Below, in pieces: positions 18,075-26,259 of a stretch of 64,000 nt of DNA (its first letter is position 1; every line of letters starts with the position of its first letter). This stretch comes from Candidatus Eremiobacterota bacterium. GTDB lineage: Bacteria > Vulcanimicrobiota > Vulcanimicrobiia > Vulcanimicrobiales > Vulcanimicrobiaceae. The DNA lies in the NCBI GenBank assembly GCA_019235885.1, contig JAFAKB010000018.1:1-64000 (forward strand), written 5' to 3'. A program made the position numbers and the translations under genes. Under the pieces are notes generated by a model, which was not told the origin of the DNA, searched no databases, and was given only the letters and a program-made list of their open reading frames with translations.

Positions 18075-18113
18075 TCTCGCTATATCGGGGACCGCGGTGC
18101 AGAGCGGACGGCT

Positions 18114-19106
18114 TCAGCTGGCAGTCGGCGCCCTCGGCACCGAGCCACCGGCGCTCGTCGCGATGAGAATCGCACTGGCGATAAAAATCGCAGCGGAAAT
18201 GAGGTCCGGGACGAGATAGCGGCCGTGCTCACCGAAGTGAATGGGCCAAAACGGATTCTTCAGAATGGCGATGACGAGCAGAACGATCGCAAAACGTCCC
18301 GTATATCCCGACCGCACACGAAGGATTGTCGCCACGGCCAGCAACGAGCTGAAGAACGCGAACCATCGTATGAAGAAGTACGGTATCCAAGTCAAATCTA
18401 GGAAGGCACCGATCATAAGCGAAATGGCGACAACGACGAGCAGCACAACGATCGAAACAAGCATCCCCCGCTGTACCGCGACCGGGATGTCGGGTACTGG
18501 TGGTTCCGATGCTCCTGGTGTCGAGTCATCCGGTGTCACTGCTGCTAAGAAGTAAAGAGCTATCGCGAACGTGGTCGCTGTGCCGCCGACGACGAGGAGG
18601 GATGCTACCGACCAGACGAGCGCCTCCGGCTGGTCATATCTCTTCGTCCACTCGAAAAGCGTCGATGTTGCAACGCCCGCCGCAACCATCACCGCGAGTG
18701 CGATCACGGCACCCGAATACCCGACCTGCAAACGATCACGCCGATAAACGGCACTCAGTAAATGCTCAGCCGATGTTCGGAACGCGCGTCGATTCGCAAA
18801 GATGAGTAACGGAGCAATGTAGGTTAACGTGCCGAGAAATTGGAGAAAGTCGGTGAGATACCGGTCGGGATGGTCCGCGTGGAACGGGGTCAAACCGATC
18901 ACCGAGCCGACCATAGCGTTGAATTCGATTGCAGCGACAACGAGTGCTCCGAAGAGAAGCTCGGCTCGATAACCGGAAAGCCGATCTGCGATCCACTGCG
19001 CGACCACGAGACACGCGATGAAGAACGCGCCCGAGATCGTTGCGATCATCTCAAAGAATCGTTCGTATTCGTCCCACTGCGAGGCTGCTTGCGGCAACAC
19101 CGGCAT
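18114..19106 (-). CDS. Multi-pass membrane protein, unknown
   Basis: A 330-residue integral membrane protein with about nine hydrophobic segments. I place the start at the ATG at 19106 (MPVLPQAASQWDEYER), because GGAGGA lies 8-13 bp upstream; a GTG 15 bp earlier overlaps that ribosome-binding site. The last third (about residues 260-310, with RFAIVLLVIAILKNPFWPI) recalls small integral membrane proteins of the DUF6804 type, but this is a weak match made by eye. G+C is visibly lower than in hisD and ftsQ, so transfer is possible. It has its own promoter and no operon partner. Confidence 0.7.
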   Translation of the reverse strand: MPVLPQAASQWDEYERFFEMIATISGAFFIACLVVAQWIADRLSGYRAELLFGALVVAAIEFNAMVGSVIGLTPFHADHPDRYLTDFLQFLGTLTYIAPLLIFANRRAFRTSAEHLLSAVYRRDRLQVGYSGAVIALAVMVAAGVATSTLFEWTKRYDQPEALVWSVASLLVVGGTATTFAIALYFLAAVTPDDSTPGASEPPVPDIPVAVQRGMLVSIVVLLVVVAISLMIGAFLDLTWIPYFFIRWFAFFSSLLAVATILRVRSGYTGRFAIVLLVIAILKNPFWPIHFGEHGRYLVPDLISAAIFIASAILIATSAGGSVPRAPTAS

Positions 19107-19126
19107 GTGCGAGTCCTCCACGCCGT

Positions 19127-19155
19127 AGTATAGACTGCTCAGCCCAGCACTTCAA
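19127..19155 (-). promoter_or_regulatory. Sigma70-type promoter for the membrane protein gene
   Basis: On the minus strand TTGAAG (19150-19155) and TATACT (19127-19132) are separated by 17 bp. The predicted start of transcription is a few bases before the Shine-Dalgarno sequence of the gene that begins at 19106. Confidence 0.6.
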
Positions 19156-19209
19156 GCATCCTTCGTCAGCAGGCTGCGGTTCGGTGTTAAGGAGGTACCG
19201 GAGGCCCGG

Positions 19210-19353
19210 ATGGCGCGGATCGGAGCAGCGAGCGAGACGAAGGTGCTGAACCCAGCCGCTGGGGACGTTCGGCGTCTACCAAACGTCGTTTTCGCTGACA
19301 TAAAGCACCCGCCGGAATTCCGCGAGGACGTGTCGAACACCGGGTTCCGATGA
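19210..19353 (+). CDS. 47-residue ORF coupled to the HAD phosphatase
   Basis: A short ORF with a near-perfect ribosome-binding site (TAAGGAGGT at 19188-19196, 13 bp before the ATG). It ends with TGA overlapping the HAD start by four bases, the same ATGA coupling used elsewhere here. The product is polar, begins MARIGAASETKVLNP and has no signal or membrane segment. It resembles nothing I know. It may be a real microprotein or a leader ORF that feeds ribosomes to the phosphatase. The Shine-Dalgarno spacing is long, which lowers confidence. Confidence 0.4.
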   Translation: MARIGAASETKVLNPAAGDVRRLPNVVFADIKHPPEFREDVSNTGFR

Positions 19354-20162
19354 TCTCATCGGTCCGCATCCGTCTCGTCGCGCTCGACCTCGATGGGACG
19401 CTGATCGGCGAAGATCTCGTACTGCGCCCGCGCGTGCGCGAGGCGATCGCCGCGGCGCAGGCGCAGGGCGTTGCGGTGACGATCGTCACCGGCCGGATGT
19501 TCGCGGCCGCGAAGCCGTTCGCGCAGGCGCTCGGCGTGCGCGGGCCGATCGTGTGCTACCAGGGCGCCGCGATCTTCGACGCGGCGAGCGGCGCGACGCT
19601 GCGCCAGACCCCCGTCCGGCCCGACGTCACCCGCGAGGTCCTGGACTGGGCGCATTCGCGAGGCGTGCACGTGCAGTGCTACGCCGACGACACGCTCTAC
19701 GTCGAGGAGATCAACCGCTTCTCCAGACGCTACACGGAGCTCGCGCGCGTCGAGCCGGTGGTCGTGCCGTCGCTGCGAACCGCGTTCGCCGAGCGGCCGA
19801 CGATCAAGATCGTGCTGGTCGACGATCCCGAGCGCGCCGACGAGATCCTCGCCGCGCTGCGGGCGCTGCTCGGCGCGCGCGCGTACCTCACCCGCAGCCA
19901 CGTCGACTTCGTCGAGGTCATCGATCCGGCGGTGAACAAAGGTGAAGCGCTCGCCTTCGTCGCGCAGCGCTGCGACGTCCCGCTCGACGCGACGCTCGCC
20001 GTGGGCGATGCGTGGAACGACGTGCCGCTGCTCGAGGCGGCGGCGGTCGGCGTCGCGATGGGATCCGGTCCGCCGGAATTGCTCGCGCACGCCGATCACG
20101 TCGTCGCCGACGTCGCGCACGATGGCGTCGCCGAAGCGATCGAACGGTACGTGCTCGGATGA
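19350..20162 (+). CDS. Cof-type HAD-IIB hydrolase
   Basis: A 270-residue phosphatase. Motif I is LDLDGTLIGED (nucleophile Asp near residue 14), motif II is VTIVTGR, the conserved Lys lies in NKGEAL, and motif IV is GDAWNDVPLLEAA. The cap between motifs II and III is the type IIB kind. Such proteins dephosphorylate sugar phosphates or flavin precursors; the substrate cannot be read from sequence. It overlaps ftsQ by four bases, so it is transcribed with the division genes, perhaps only by position. Confidence 0.88.
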   Translation: MISSVRIRLVALDLDGTLIGEDLVLRPRVREAIAAAQAQGVAVTIVTGRMFAAAKPFAQALGVRGPIVCYQGAAIFDAASGATLRQTPVRPDVTREVLDWAHSRGVHVQCYADDTLYVEEINRFSRRYTELARVEPVVVPSLRTAFAERPTIKIVLVDDPERADEILAALRALLGARAYLTRSHVDFVEVIDPAVNKGEALAFVAQRCDVPLDATLAVGDAWNDVPLLEAAAVGVAMGSGPPELLAHADHVVADVAHDGVAEAIERYVLG

Positions 20163-20935
20163 AGAGCAGCGCATCCGCCGGTGGGCGCGCGCTGCCGAAG
20201 CGGCGCAAGGCCTCGCTCGCGGCGCGCGTCATGCCGTACTGGATCCTACTGGTCGCGCTCGTCGCATTGCTTGCGTGGGGCGCGACGTGGCTCGCGCGCT
20301 CCTCGTGGTTCACGGTGACGCGCGTCGAGGTTGAGGTCCCGCTCGGCTCTCCGGTTTCGCAGCGCGACGTCCGCGCCGCCGCGGCGATCGGCCGCGACGC
20401 GAACGTTTGGCTGCTCAACACGCATGCGATCGCGCGCCGCATCGAAGCGATTCCGTACGTCGACCGCGCGAGCGTTCACCGCGGGCAGTTTCCGCAGCCG
20501 TTCGTCGAGCTGGCCGTCACGGTGCGCCGCCCCACCGCGTGCCTGCGCGCCGCCGGCCGCGAGGTGACGATCGACGCGAGCAGCCGGGTTGTCCAAAACG
20601 GCTGCGCGGCGCCGGCACTCGCGTGGATCGACGCGGGGCGCGCGAAAATCCCCGCCCCCGGTGGAACGGTCGGCGATCCGGACGTCGCACGGCTGCTGGC
20701 GGACGCGAAGATGCTCGGCGACGCGAGCCTGGCCGTGCGGAGCCTCGGGCGCGACCGCTGGGGCGGCCTGGTCGCGGTCGACGCCATCGGGGTGACGCTG
20801 CGCTTCGGCGAGGACGGGGACCTGGCGAAGAAGGCCGCCCTGGTTGGTCCGGTTCGAGCCGGGATCGGGACGAGGCGGCCGCTCAAGGCGATCGACCTGC
20901 GGGCGCCCGGGACGCCGATCGTCGAGTTCCGCTGA
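20159..20935 (+). CDS. ftsQ: Cell division protein FtsQ/DivIB
   Basis: A 258-residue bitopic protein: a short basic cytoplasmic N-terminus (KRRKAS), one membrane segment (MPYWILLVALVALLAWG, about residues 24-45), and a periplasmic POTRA domain beginning SSWFTVTRVEVEVPLGSPVS, then the beta domain. It bridges the early FtsZ/FtsA ring and late divisome proteins. The ATG overlaps the HAD stop (ATGA). Identity rests on domain order and on position before ftsA and ftsZ, since FtsQ sequences diverge strongly. No mur genes lie upstream, so the dcw cluster is broken up in this genome. Confidence 0.85.
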   Translation: MKSSASAGGRALPKRRKASLAARVMPYWILLVALVALLAWGATWLARSSWFTVTRVEVEVPLGSPVSQRDVRAAAAIGRDANVWLLNTHAIARRIEAIPYVDRASVHRGQFPQPFVELAVTVRRPTACLRAAGREVTIDASSRVVQNGCAAPALAWIDAGRAKIPAPGGTVGDPDVARLLADAKMLGDASLAVRSLGRDRWGGLVAVDAIGVTLRFGEDGDLAKKAALVGPVRAGIGTRRPLKAIDLRAPGTPIVEFR

Positions 20936-21007
20936 GTTGTCCGCAGGCGCTGTGGATGGAATCGGTGGGGCGAATGTGGATGATGTGGTAGGTGATCGCT
21001 TGCCGAA

Positions 21008-21025
21008 CCACAATATATCGTGGTG
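21008..21025 (+). promoter_or_regulatory. Imperfect palindrome upstream of ftsA, shared with 28005-28021
   Basis: CCACAATATATCGTGG lies in the 109-bp ftsQ-ftsA gap, 22 bp before the ftsA ATG. Its core matches 15 of 17 positions with a site upstream of the SRPBCC gene at 28005-28021. It resembles a NrdR box (acaCwATATATwGtgt) or another A/T-centred operator. TGTGGATG-type sequences (20951, 20976) resembling DnaA boxes lie just upstream. The binding protein is unknown. Confidence 0.5.
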
Positions 21026-21044
21026 CAAGTGAAGGCGAGCGGCG

Positions 21045-22265
21045 ATGGCTAGAGGCGAGACGATCGCCGGCCTCGACATCGGCACGACGAAGACGTGTGC
21101 CGTCGTCGCCGCGTCGGGTCCCGAGGGGCTGGAGATCATCGGGGTCGGCGAAGTGCCCTCGACCGGGATGCGCAAAGGGGTCGTCACCGACCTCGAAGCG
21201 ACCGTTCACGCCATCGAGGCGGCCACGGAGAAGGCCGAGCGGATGGCCGGGGTCCACGTTTCGCACGTCTACGTCGGCGTCACCGGCGAGCACATGCAGT
21301 CGACGAACAACCGCGGCGTCGTCGCGGTCACGGGCGAGGACCGCGAGGTGATCACCAACGACGTGAAGCGCGTCGTCGACGCTTCGAAGATCATCAACCT
21401 CGCGGCCGACCGCCAGATCATCCACTCGCTTCCGCGGCACTACACGATCGACGGCCAGGACGGCGTCACCGATCCCGTCGGGATGAGCGGCGGCCGGCTG
21501 GAAGTCGACACGCACATCGTCACCGGCGGCTCGACGTTCATCTCGAACGTGCTCAAGTGCGTGCACCGTGCCGGTCTCGAACCTGCCGGAATCGTGTTCG
21601 AGCCGCTCGCCTCGTCCGCCTCGACGCTGCTGCCGGAAGAGAAGCAGGTCGGCGTCGTGCTGCTCGACATCGGCGGCGGAACGACCGACATCGCGGTGTT
21701 CGCCGACGGCGGCGTCGTGCACTCCGCGACGATTCCCGTCGGCGGCAACATCCTCACGAACGACATCGCGCTCGGGCTCAAGACGACGTTCGCGGAAGCC
21801 GAGAACGTCAAGCGCATCTACGGCTCCGGGCTGGTTCGTTCCGACGAAGCCGATCAGGTCTTTCAGGTGAAGTCGCTCGACGGCCGCAGTACGCGCGAGG
21901 TGACGTCCTCGCAGCTGCGCGGAATCGTCGTCCCGCGCGTGCTCGAGATCTTCCGGCTTGCGAAGGCGAACATCGTCGAGCGCATCCCGCGCGATCAGGT
22001 GCTCAGCGAGGTCGTGCTCACCGGCGGCGGCGCGCACCTGCGCGGGATCGAGGTCACCGCCGCCGAGGTGTTCGGGCTTCCGGTTCGAATCGGCGTCCCG
22101 TCCACGGTGGCGGGCCTGACCGACGCGGTGAAGCAGCCGGAGTACGCGACCGCGGTCGGTCTCGTTCTTTTCGGCCCTCGCGGCGAGACGGCGCCGCATC
22201 TCAACGGGCACGGCGGCGGGGCGCTGGCAAAGCTGTGGACCTGGTGGTCCGGTCTCTGGAATTGA
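21045..22265 (+). CDS. ftsA: Cell division protein FtsA
   Basis: A 406-residue actin-like ATPase that tethers FtsZ to the membrane. The phosphate-1 motif GLDIGTTKTCAVVA is at residues 8-21, phosphate-2 is LLDIGGGTTDIAVF near 206, and the adenosine motif is VVLTGGGAHLRGI near 325. The C-terminal end (ALAKLWTWWSGLWN) is a typical amphipathic membrane-targeting helix. GAAGGCGAG precedes the ATG. It lies between ftsQ and ftsZ with 39 bp to the ftsZ ATG. A shared palindrome lies in its leader. Confidence 0.95.
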   Translation: MARGETIAGLDIGTTKTCAVVAASGPEGLEIIGVGEVPSTGMRKGVVTDLEATVHAIEAATEKAERMAGVHVSHVYVGVTGEHMQSTNNRGVVAVTGEDREVITNDVKRVVDASKIINLAADRQIIHSLPRHYTIDGQDGVTDPVGMSGGRLEVDTHIVTGGSTFISNVLKCVHRAGLEPAGIVFEPLASSASTLLPEEKQVGVVLLDIGGGTTDIAVFADGGVVHSATIPVGGNILTNDIALGLKTTFAEAENVKRIYGSGLVRSDEADQVFQVKSLDGRSTREVTSSQLRGIVVPRVLEIFRLAKANIVERIPRDQVLSEVVLTGGGAHLRGIEVTAAEVFGLPVRIGVPSTVAGLTDAVKQPEYATAVGLVLFGPRGETAPHLNGHGGGALAKLWTWWSGLWN

Positions 22266-22304
22266 TCGTTGCTCCCACTCTTCCCGGAAGAGGAAACTGC
22301 AGAC

Positions 22305-23375
22305 ATGGCTGATGCGAAACGGTTCGTGCCCGAGCACGCGGCGGCGATCAAGGTGATCGGGCTCGGCGGCGGCGGCTGCAACGCGGTGAACCGCATGATC
22401 GACGCGGGCTTGACGGGCGTCGACTTCTTCGCGGTCAACACCGACGTCCAAGCGCTGAGAAATTCGAAGACGAACAACACGGTGCAGATCGGCAGCGGGC
22501 TCACCCGCGGGCTCGGCGCCGGCGCGAACCCGAACATCGGGCGCGAAGCGGCCGACGAGTCGCGCGAAGACCTCGCGATGGTGCTCGACGGCTCGGACCT
22601 CGTCTTCATCACCGCCGGGATGGGCGGCGGGACCGGAACCGGCGCGGCGCCGGTGATCGCCGAGCTCGCGCGCGAGTCGGGCGCGCTGACGATCGCGGTC
22701 GTTACGAAGCCGTTCGCGTTCGAAGGCCGTAAGCGGATGCAAGCGGCCGAGCGCGGGATCGCGGATCTCGAGACGAAGGTCGACACGCTGATCACGATCC
22801 CGAACGAGCGCATCCTGCAGATCATCGAGAAGCGCACGCCGCTCAACGAAGCGTTCGCGTACGCCGACGACGTGCTGCGCCAGGGAATTCAGGGAATCAG
22901 CGACTTGATCACGCAGCCCGGCCTCATCAACCTCGACTTCGCCGACATCAAGACGATCATGACCGACGCCGGCTCGGCGATGATGGGGATCGGCGAAGGC
23001 TCGGGCGAGCACCGCGCCGCCGACGCCGCGCAGAAGGCGATCGCCTCGCCGCTGCTCGAGACGACGATCGAAGGCGCGCGCGGCGTGATCTTCAACATCA
23101 CCGGCGGGCTCGATCTCTCGATGTACGAGGTGAACGAAGCCGCCGAGATGATCTCGCGTGCCGTCGACAGCGAGGCGCAGATCATCTTCGGCGCCTCGAT
23201 CGACCCGAACCTCAACGGCAAGGTCCGCGTCACCGTCCTCGCCGCCGGCTTCGGCGCTGCCCGCCAGCGCCCCACGACCGCCGGCGCCTTCAGCCAGCCG
23301 GTGGAGTTCGACAAAGTCGCCCCCGTCAACATGGACGACATCGAAGTCCCGGCGTTCCTGCGCTACAGAAGCTAG
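22305..23375 (+). CDS. ftsZ: Cell division GTPase FtsZ
   Basis: A 356-residue tubulin homolog. The GTP-binding motif [10 protein letters not shown] is at residues about 107-116, the T7 loop with the catalytic Asp is in [13 protein letters not shown], and the C-terminal conserved peptide ([10 protein letters not shown]) that binds FtsA follows after only a short linker. I chose the ATG at 22305 with GGAAGAGG upstream over a TTG at 22269. A terminator follows, so ftsZ ends the operon. Confidence 0.97.
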   Translation: MADAKRFVPEHAAAIKVIGLGGGGCNAVNRMIDAGLTGVDFFAVNTDVQALRNSKTNNTVQIGSGLTRGLGAGANPNIGREAADESREDLAMVLDGSDLVFITAGMGGGTGTGAAPVIAELARESGALTIAVVTKPFAFEGRKRMQAAERGIADLETKVDTLITIPNERILQIIEKRTPLNEAFAYADDVLRQGIQGISDLITQPGLINLDFADIKTIMTDAGSAMMGIGEGSGEHRAADAAQKAIASPLLETTIEGARGVIFNITGGLDLSMYEVNEAAEMISRAVDSEAQIIFGASIDPNLNGKVRVTVLAAGFGAARQRPTTAGAFSQPVEFDKVAPVNMDDIEVPAFLRYRS

Positions 23376-23395
23376 CCGGCTAAAGACGATGGCAA

Positions 23396-23424
23396 ACGGG
23401 CGCCGCTCATGCGGCGCCCGTCTT
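23396..23424 (+). terminator. Terminator after ftsZ
   Basis: ACGGGCGCCGC (23396-23406) and its exact complement (23411-23421) form an 11-bp stem with a TCAT loop, followed by CTTG. It lies 21 bp after the ftsZ stop, and its symmetry could also stop transcription entering from the minus strand. Confidence 0.8.
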
Positions 23425-23460
23425 GATTCCGTTCGCAAAGCTTTAGCAGCGATGCAATCT

Positions 23461-23733
23461 CTACGACTGAATCGCCTTCGGCTTGAGGGTGATCTCCATT
23501 CCGAATTGTTGCAGCACCGCCCGTTGGAGCTCCGCGACTCGGCGGCCCACGAGCTCCAGTTCGTCGACGCGAACCTCAAGGAAGTAGTCGTATTCGTCGT
23601 CTCCTTCCTTTAAGCAGCTTAGATCGACGATGTCGCCGAGCTTTTGTAAAAAGAAGATACTCGCCCGAACCAAGGTACGTCCGAACTGGATGAGCGCCGG
23701 CTCAAGCTCAGGCTTGATGCGGTAAGTAGTCAT
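23461..23733 (-). CDS. 90-residue protein, paralog of the next gene
   Basis: A small soluble protein of unknown function. It aligns along its length with the product of 23746-24018, with shared features VDLxC, EGDxExDYFxEV and a C-terminal helix rich in Arg/Leu. The pair arose by tandem duplication and has diverged strongly. The central acidic DDEYDYFLEV block is the most conserved part. It starts 12 bp after its paralog's stop and ends facing the ftsZ terminator. The local base composition is clearly less GC-rich than in the neighbouring genes, consistent with an acquired cassette. Confidence 0.7.
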   Translation of the reverse strand: MTTYRIKPELEPALIQFGRTLVRASIFFLQKLGDIVDLSCLKEGDDEYDYFLEVRVDELELVGRRVAELQRAVLQQFGMEITLKPKAIQS

Positions 23734-23745
23734 GTCACACCGGTT

Positions 23746-24018
23746 CTACGTGGGAATCCACATGAGGCCGAGGTCGACGTCGAATCGGTCGGCTGCGATG
23801 CGTTTTAGCTGTATGAGTCTATTGCTGACTTCCGGCAGTCGGCTACATGGCACCTCGATGAAGTAATCGTCTTCGAAGTCCCCCTCGCGCACGCATCTCA
23901 AGTCGACGAGCGCTGACAGATTTGCAAGAACGTACGCGTTCGCCCGGCGAAGTGCACGGCTTGCGGAGTCGAAATCGAGTTCCGCGTCAGAGTCCGATTG
24001 CGTGCGGTTTGCGATCAT
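23746..24018 (-). CDS. 90-residue protein, paralog of the previous gene
   Basis: A second copy of the same unknown family (RALRRANAYVLANLSALVDL, then EGDFEDDYFIEV). The ATG overlaps the stop of the upstream HEPN-like remnant by four bases, so the three reading frames look like one translationally coupled unit. It is predicted soluble with an N-terminal acidic segment (DSDAELDFDS). A pair of small paralogs after an HEPN-like fragment could be remnants of a toxin-antitoxin or defence cassette, but nothing in the sequences proves this. Confidence 0.7.
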   Translation of the reverse strand: MIANRTQSDSDAELDFDSASRALRRANAYVLANLSALVDLRCVREGDFEDDYFIEVPCSRLPEVSNRLIQLKRIAADRFDVDLGLMWIPT

Positions 24019-24224
24019 AACAATGTCTTCAAGTCCGTGATGAGATGGTTTGCATGAACTAGTCGCTCATCGACTTCGGCCGGCCCGTACGGCTCAATTT
24101 GCGGTGTGAACCCGTAATCTGCCAACTTGCGGTCATTCTGCAAGGACGCAGCATAAGTCAATGCTGCGGCATCTGTCAATCGCCCAGCTCGGGTCACGCC
24201 TAGGCCCGCCTCCGAACACCGCAT
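24015..24224 (-). pseudogene. HEPN-like C-terminal remnant
   Basis: A 69-codon reading frame whose second half (LTDAAALTYAASLQNDRKLA and then EVDERLVHANHLITDLKTLL) resembles the last two helices of HEPN-domain proteins, including the 'DRKLADYG' block common there. The expected N-terminal helices are missing; upstream the sequence joins the broken merR. It may still be translated, as it ends in an ATGA overlap with the next gene. The HEPN assignment is by eye and tentative. The likely history is a deletion that fused the 3' end of an HEPN gene to a truncated merR. Confidence 0.45.
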
Positions 24225-24249
24225 TGCAGTTCTGGCCCGAGTACAACGC

Positions 24250-24543
24250 TTGAACAACGTCCGGCAACGCCTTGATGCGTGAGACGTCGATTCTGATCGC
24301 GCAGCGCGGCGAGCGCGTCCTGCGGGCTCGCGTCCAGCAGCGCGGCGATCTCGCGGAGCGGGATCCCGCGCGGTCAGGGTCACGATGCGGCGCAGGCGCA
24401 CGACGTCTCGCGCCGTAGCGGCGGTGGCCCAACGCGGTGCGCTCGCTCGGCACGAGCAGTCCTACCTGCTCGTAGTGATGGAGCGTCCTGACGGTCACCG
24501 CCGTGCGGCGGGCGATCTCGCCCACGGTGAAAGTGGTGTTCAT
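24250..24543 (-). pseudogene. Frameshifted MerR-family regulator
   Basis: The first 46 codons from the ATG at 24543 give a normal MerR HTH (TFTVGEIARRTAVTVRTLHH, then LVPSERTALGHRRY). The frame is then lost: VVRLRRIVTLTA continues in a second frame, and GIPLREIAALLDASPQDALA in a third. Two indels are therefore needed, near 24406 and near 24370. The C-terminal effector domain is absent, replaced by the HEPN-like remnant. Its operator and promoter at 24560-24590 are intact. Sequencing error cannot be excluded, but the missing C-terminus supports real decay. Confidence 0.8.
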
Positions 24544-24559
24544 GTCGGCCGACGTCGCC

Positions 24560-24590
24560 ATCGTACAACCTGACGTTACGTCAGGTGCAA
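24560..24590 (-). promoter_or_regulatory. MerR-type promoter with operator palindrome
   Basis: A 19-bp perfect palindrome, ACCTGACGT-T-ACGTCAGGT, occupies 24568-24586. On the minus strand it sits in a 19-bp spacer between TTGCAC (24585-24590) and TACGAT (24560-24565). The over-long spacer with a dyad is the hallmark of MerR-regulated promoters. It drives the broken merR, and gltX diverges 35 bp away. Confidence 0.8.
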
Positions 24591-24624
24591 GAGGGTTCCG
24601 GCGCGACGGCGTACACCGCGGCAG

Positions 24625-26259
24625 ATGCCGTTCTCCGACTCGATGACGCTCCCCGACTTCGAAGCTCACTTTCCGCCGCGCACGGACCTGCCGGCGGGCG
24701 CCGAGGTCGTCCGCGTCGCACCGAGCCCGACCGGCCTCCCGCACCTCGGTACCGCGCTGCAGGCGGTGATCGACCGCGCCCTCGCGGACAAGACCGGCGG
24801 GCGCTTTCTGCTTCGCATCGAGGACACCGACCGCGCGCGCACGGAAGCCGGCTCGATCGAGGCGATCTTCGAAGGGCTGCGGTGGCTCGATCTCATGCCC
24901 GACGAGGGGCCCGAGCTCGGCGGCGCATACGGGCCGTACACGCAGAGCGAACGGCTGCCGGTCTACAAGGTGGCGGCGCGCTGGCTGGTCGAGCACGGTC
25001 ACGCGTTCCACTGCATCTGCACGCCGGAGCGGCTCGACCAGCTCCGGCGCGGGCAGACCGAGGCCGGGCTGCCGCCGCGCTACGACGGCCTGTGCCGGAC
25101 GCGGCCGATCGCCGAAGTGGAGGCGCACCTGGCGGCCGGATCGCCGAGCGTGATCCGGATGCGCATTCCGCCGAACGAGACGGTTCGCGTCGCCGACGCC
25201 GTGCGCGGTGAGCTGTCGTTCGAGTCGAACACGGTCGACGAGCAGGTGCTGCTGAAGTCGGACGGATTCCCGACCTACCACCTCGCCGCAGTCGTCGACG
25301 ATCACTTCATGCGGATCACGACGGTCGTGCGGGGCGAAGAGTGGATCTCCTCGGCGCCCAAGCACGTGCTGCTGTACCGCTATTTCGGCTGGGCGCTGCC
25401 GAAGTTTCTGCACACGGTGCTGCTGCGCGACGCGCAGAAGCGCAAGCTCTCCAAGCGCAGCGGCGACACGTCGATCCGCTGGTACCGGCTGCAAGGATAT
25501 CTGCCGGAGGCGTTCCGCAACTTCCTCACCCGCATCATCTGGTCGCACCCGGAGGGCAAGGACGTCTATCCGTACTCCGACTTCGTCGCGAACCTCGTGC
25601 CGGACGAGCTGCCGAAGACGGGACCCGTCGCCGACTACCAGCTTCTCTCGTTCATCAACGGCAAGTACATCGGTGCGCTGCTGCCGCCCGAGTTGTACCG
25701 AACGCTGGTCGAGTACCTCGACTACGTCCTCGCGCACGGCGAGAACTTGCAGATCATGCTCGTCGAGACGCCCGGCCAGGAGCTCAAGGAGTACTCGCTC
25801 GCGGAACTGCGCGCGTTCCGCGGCGCGCTGGTCGCCGACCGGGAGTACTCCGAGCGAATCCTCGCGCTCGAGCCCGGGCGCTTTCGCCGGCTCGCCGACG
25901 TCGTCGGCTACACCTCGTACCTGTTTCCCGACCTGTTCAGCGCGCCGCCGGTCGAGGCGCTCGCGCAGTTCGTCCCCGAGCTGCCCGCGCTCGCGCGCGT
26001 CCTCGAAGGCCTCGCGCTCGACCCGCACCGTGAGCTGCACCACGACGAGTGGGAGCGCTCGGTTCGCGAGCTTGCCGATCGCACCGGCATCGCGGCAAAG
26101 AAAGTCTTCATGCTGCTGCGCGTGGTGCTGACCGGCTCGCAGAAGACGCCGCCGCTCTACGAGATCATCGAAGTCCTCGGCGTCACGGAGACGAACCGCC
26201 GCATTCGCGATGCGGAGCAGCGCGCGCTCGACGCCGGCGGGGCCGCGTCCCCGCGATGA
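24625..26259 (+). CDS. gltX: Glutamyl-tRNA synthetase
   Basis: A 544-residue class I synthetase that charges tRNA-Glu. The HIGH-type motif is PSPTGLPHLGTAL near residue 37 and the KMSKS-type motif is KRKLSKRSGD near residue 275. The C-terminal anticodon-binding half ends with the ALTGSQKTPPL-like block (VVLTGSQKTPPLYEI). It is longer than the roughly 470-residue E. coli enzyme. The Glu versus Glu/Gln specificity cannot be told from sequence. The ATG overlaps no gene; the next gene starts with ATGA overlap. A MerR-type operator lies just upstream, on the opposite strand. Confidence 0.95.
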   Translation: MPFSDSMTLPDFEAHFPPRTDLPAGAEVVRVAPSPTGLPHLGTALQAVIDRALADKTGGRFLLRIEDTDRARTEAGSIEAIFEGLRWLDLMPDEGPELGGAYGPYTQSERLPVYKVAARWLVEHGHAFHCICTPERLDQLRRGQTEAGLPPRYDGLCRTRPIAEVEAHLAAGSPSVIRMRIPPNETVRVADAVRGELSFESNTVDEQVLLKSDGFPTYHLAAVVDDHFMRITTVVRGEEWISSAPKHVLLYRYFGWALPKFLHTVLLRDAQKRKLSKRSGDTSIRWYRLQGYLPEAFRNFLTRIIWSHPEGKDVYPYSDFVANLVPDELPKTGPVADYQLLSFINGKYIGALLPPELYRTLVEYLDYVLAHGENLQIMLVETPGQELKEYSLAELRAFRGALVADREYSERILALEPGRFRRLADVVGYTSYLFPDLFSAPPVEALAQFVPELPALARVLEGLALDPHRELHHDEWERSVRELADRTGIAAKKVFMLLRVVLTGSQKTPPLYEIIEVLGVTETNRRIRDAEQRALDAGGAASPR

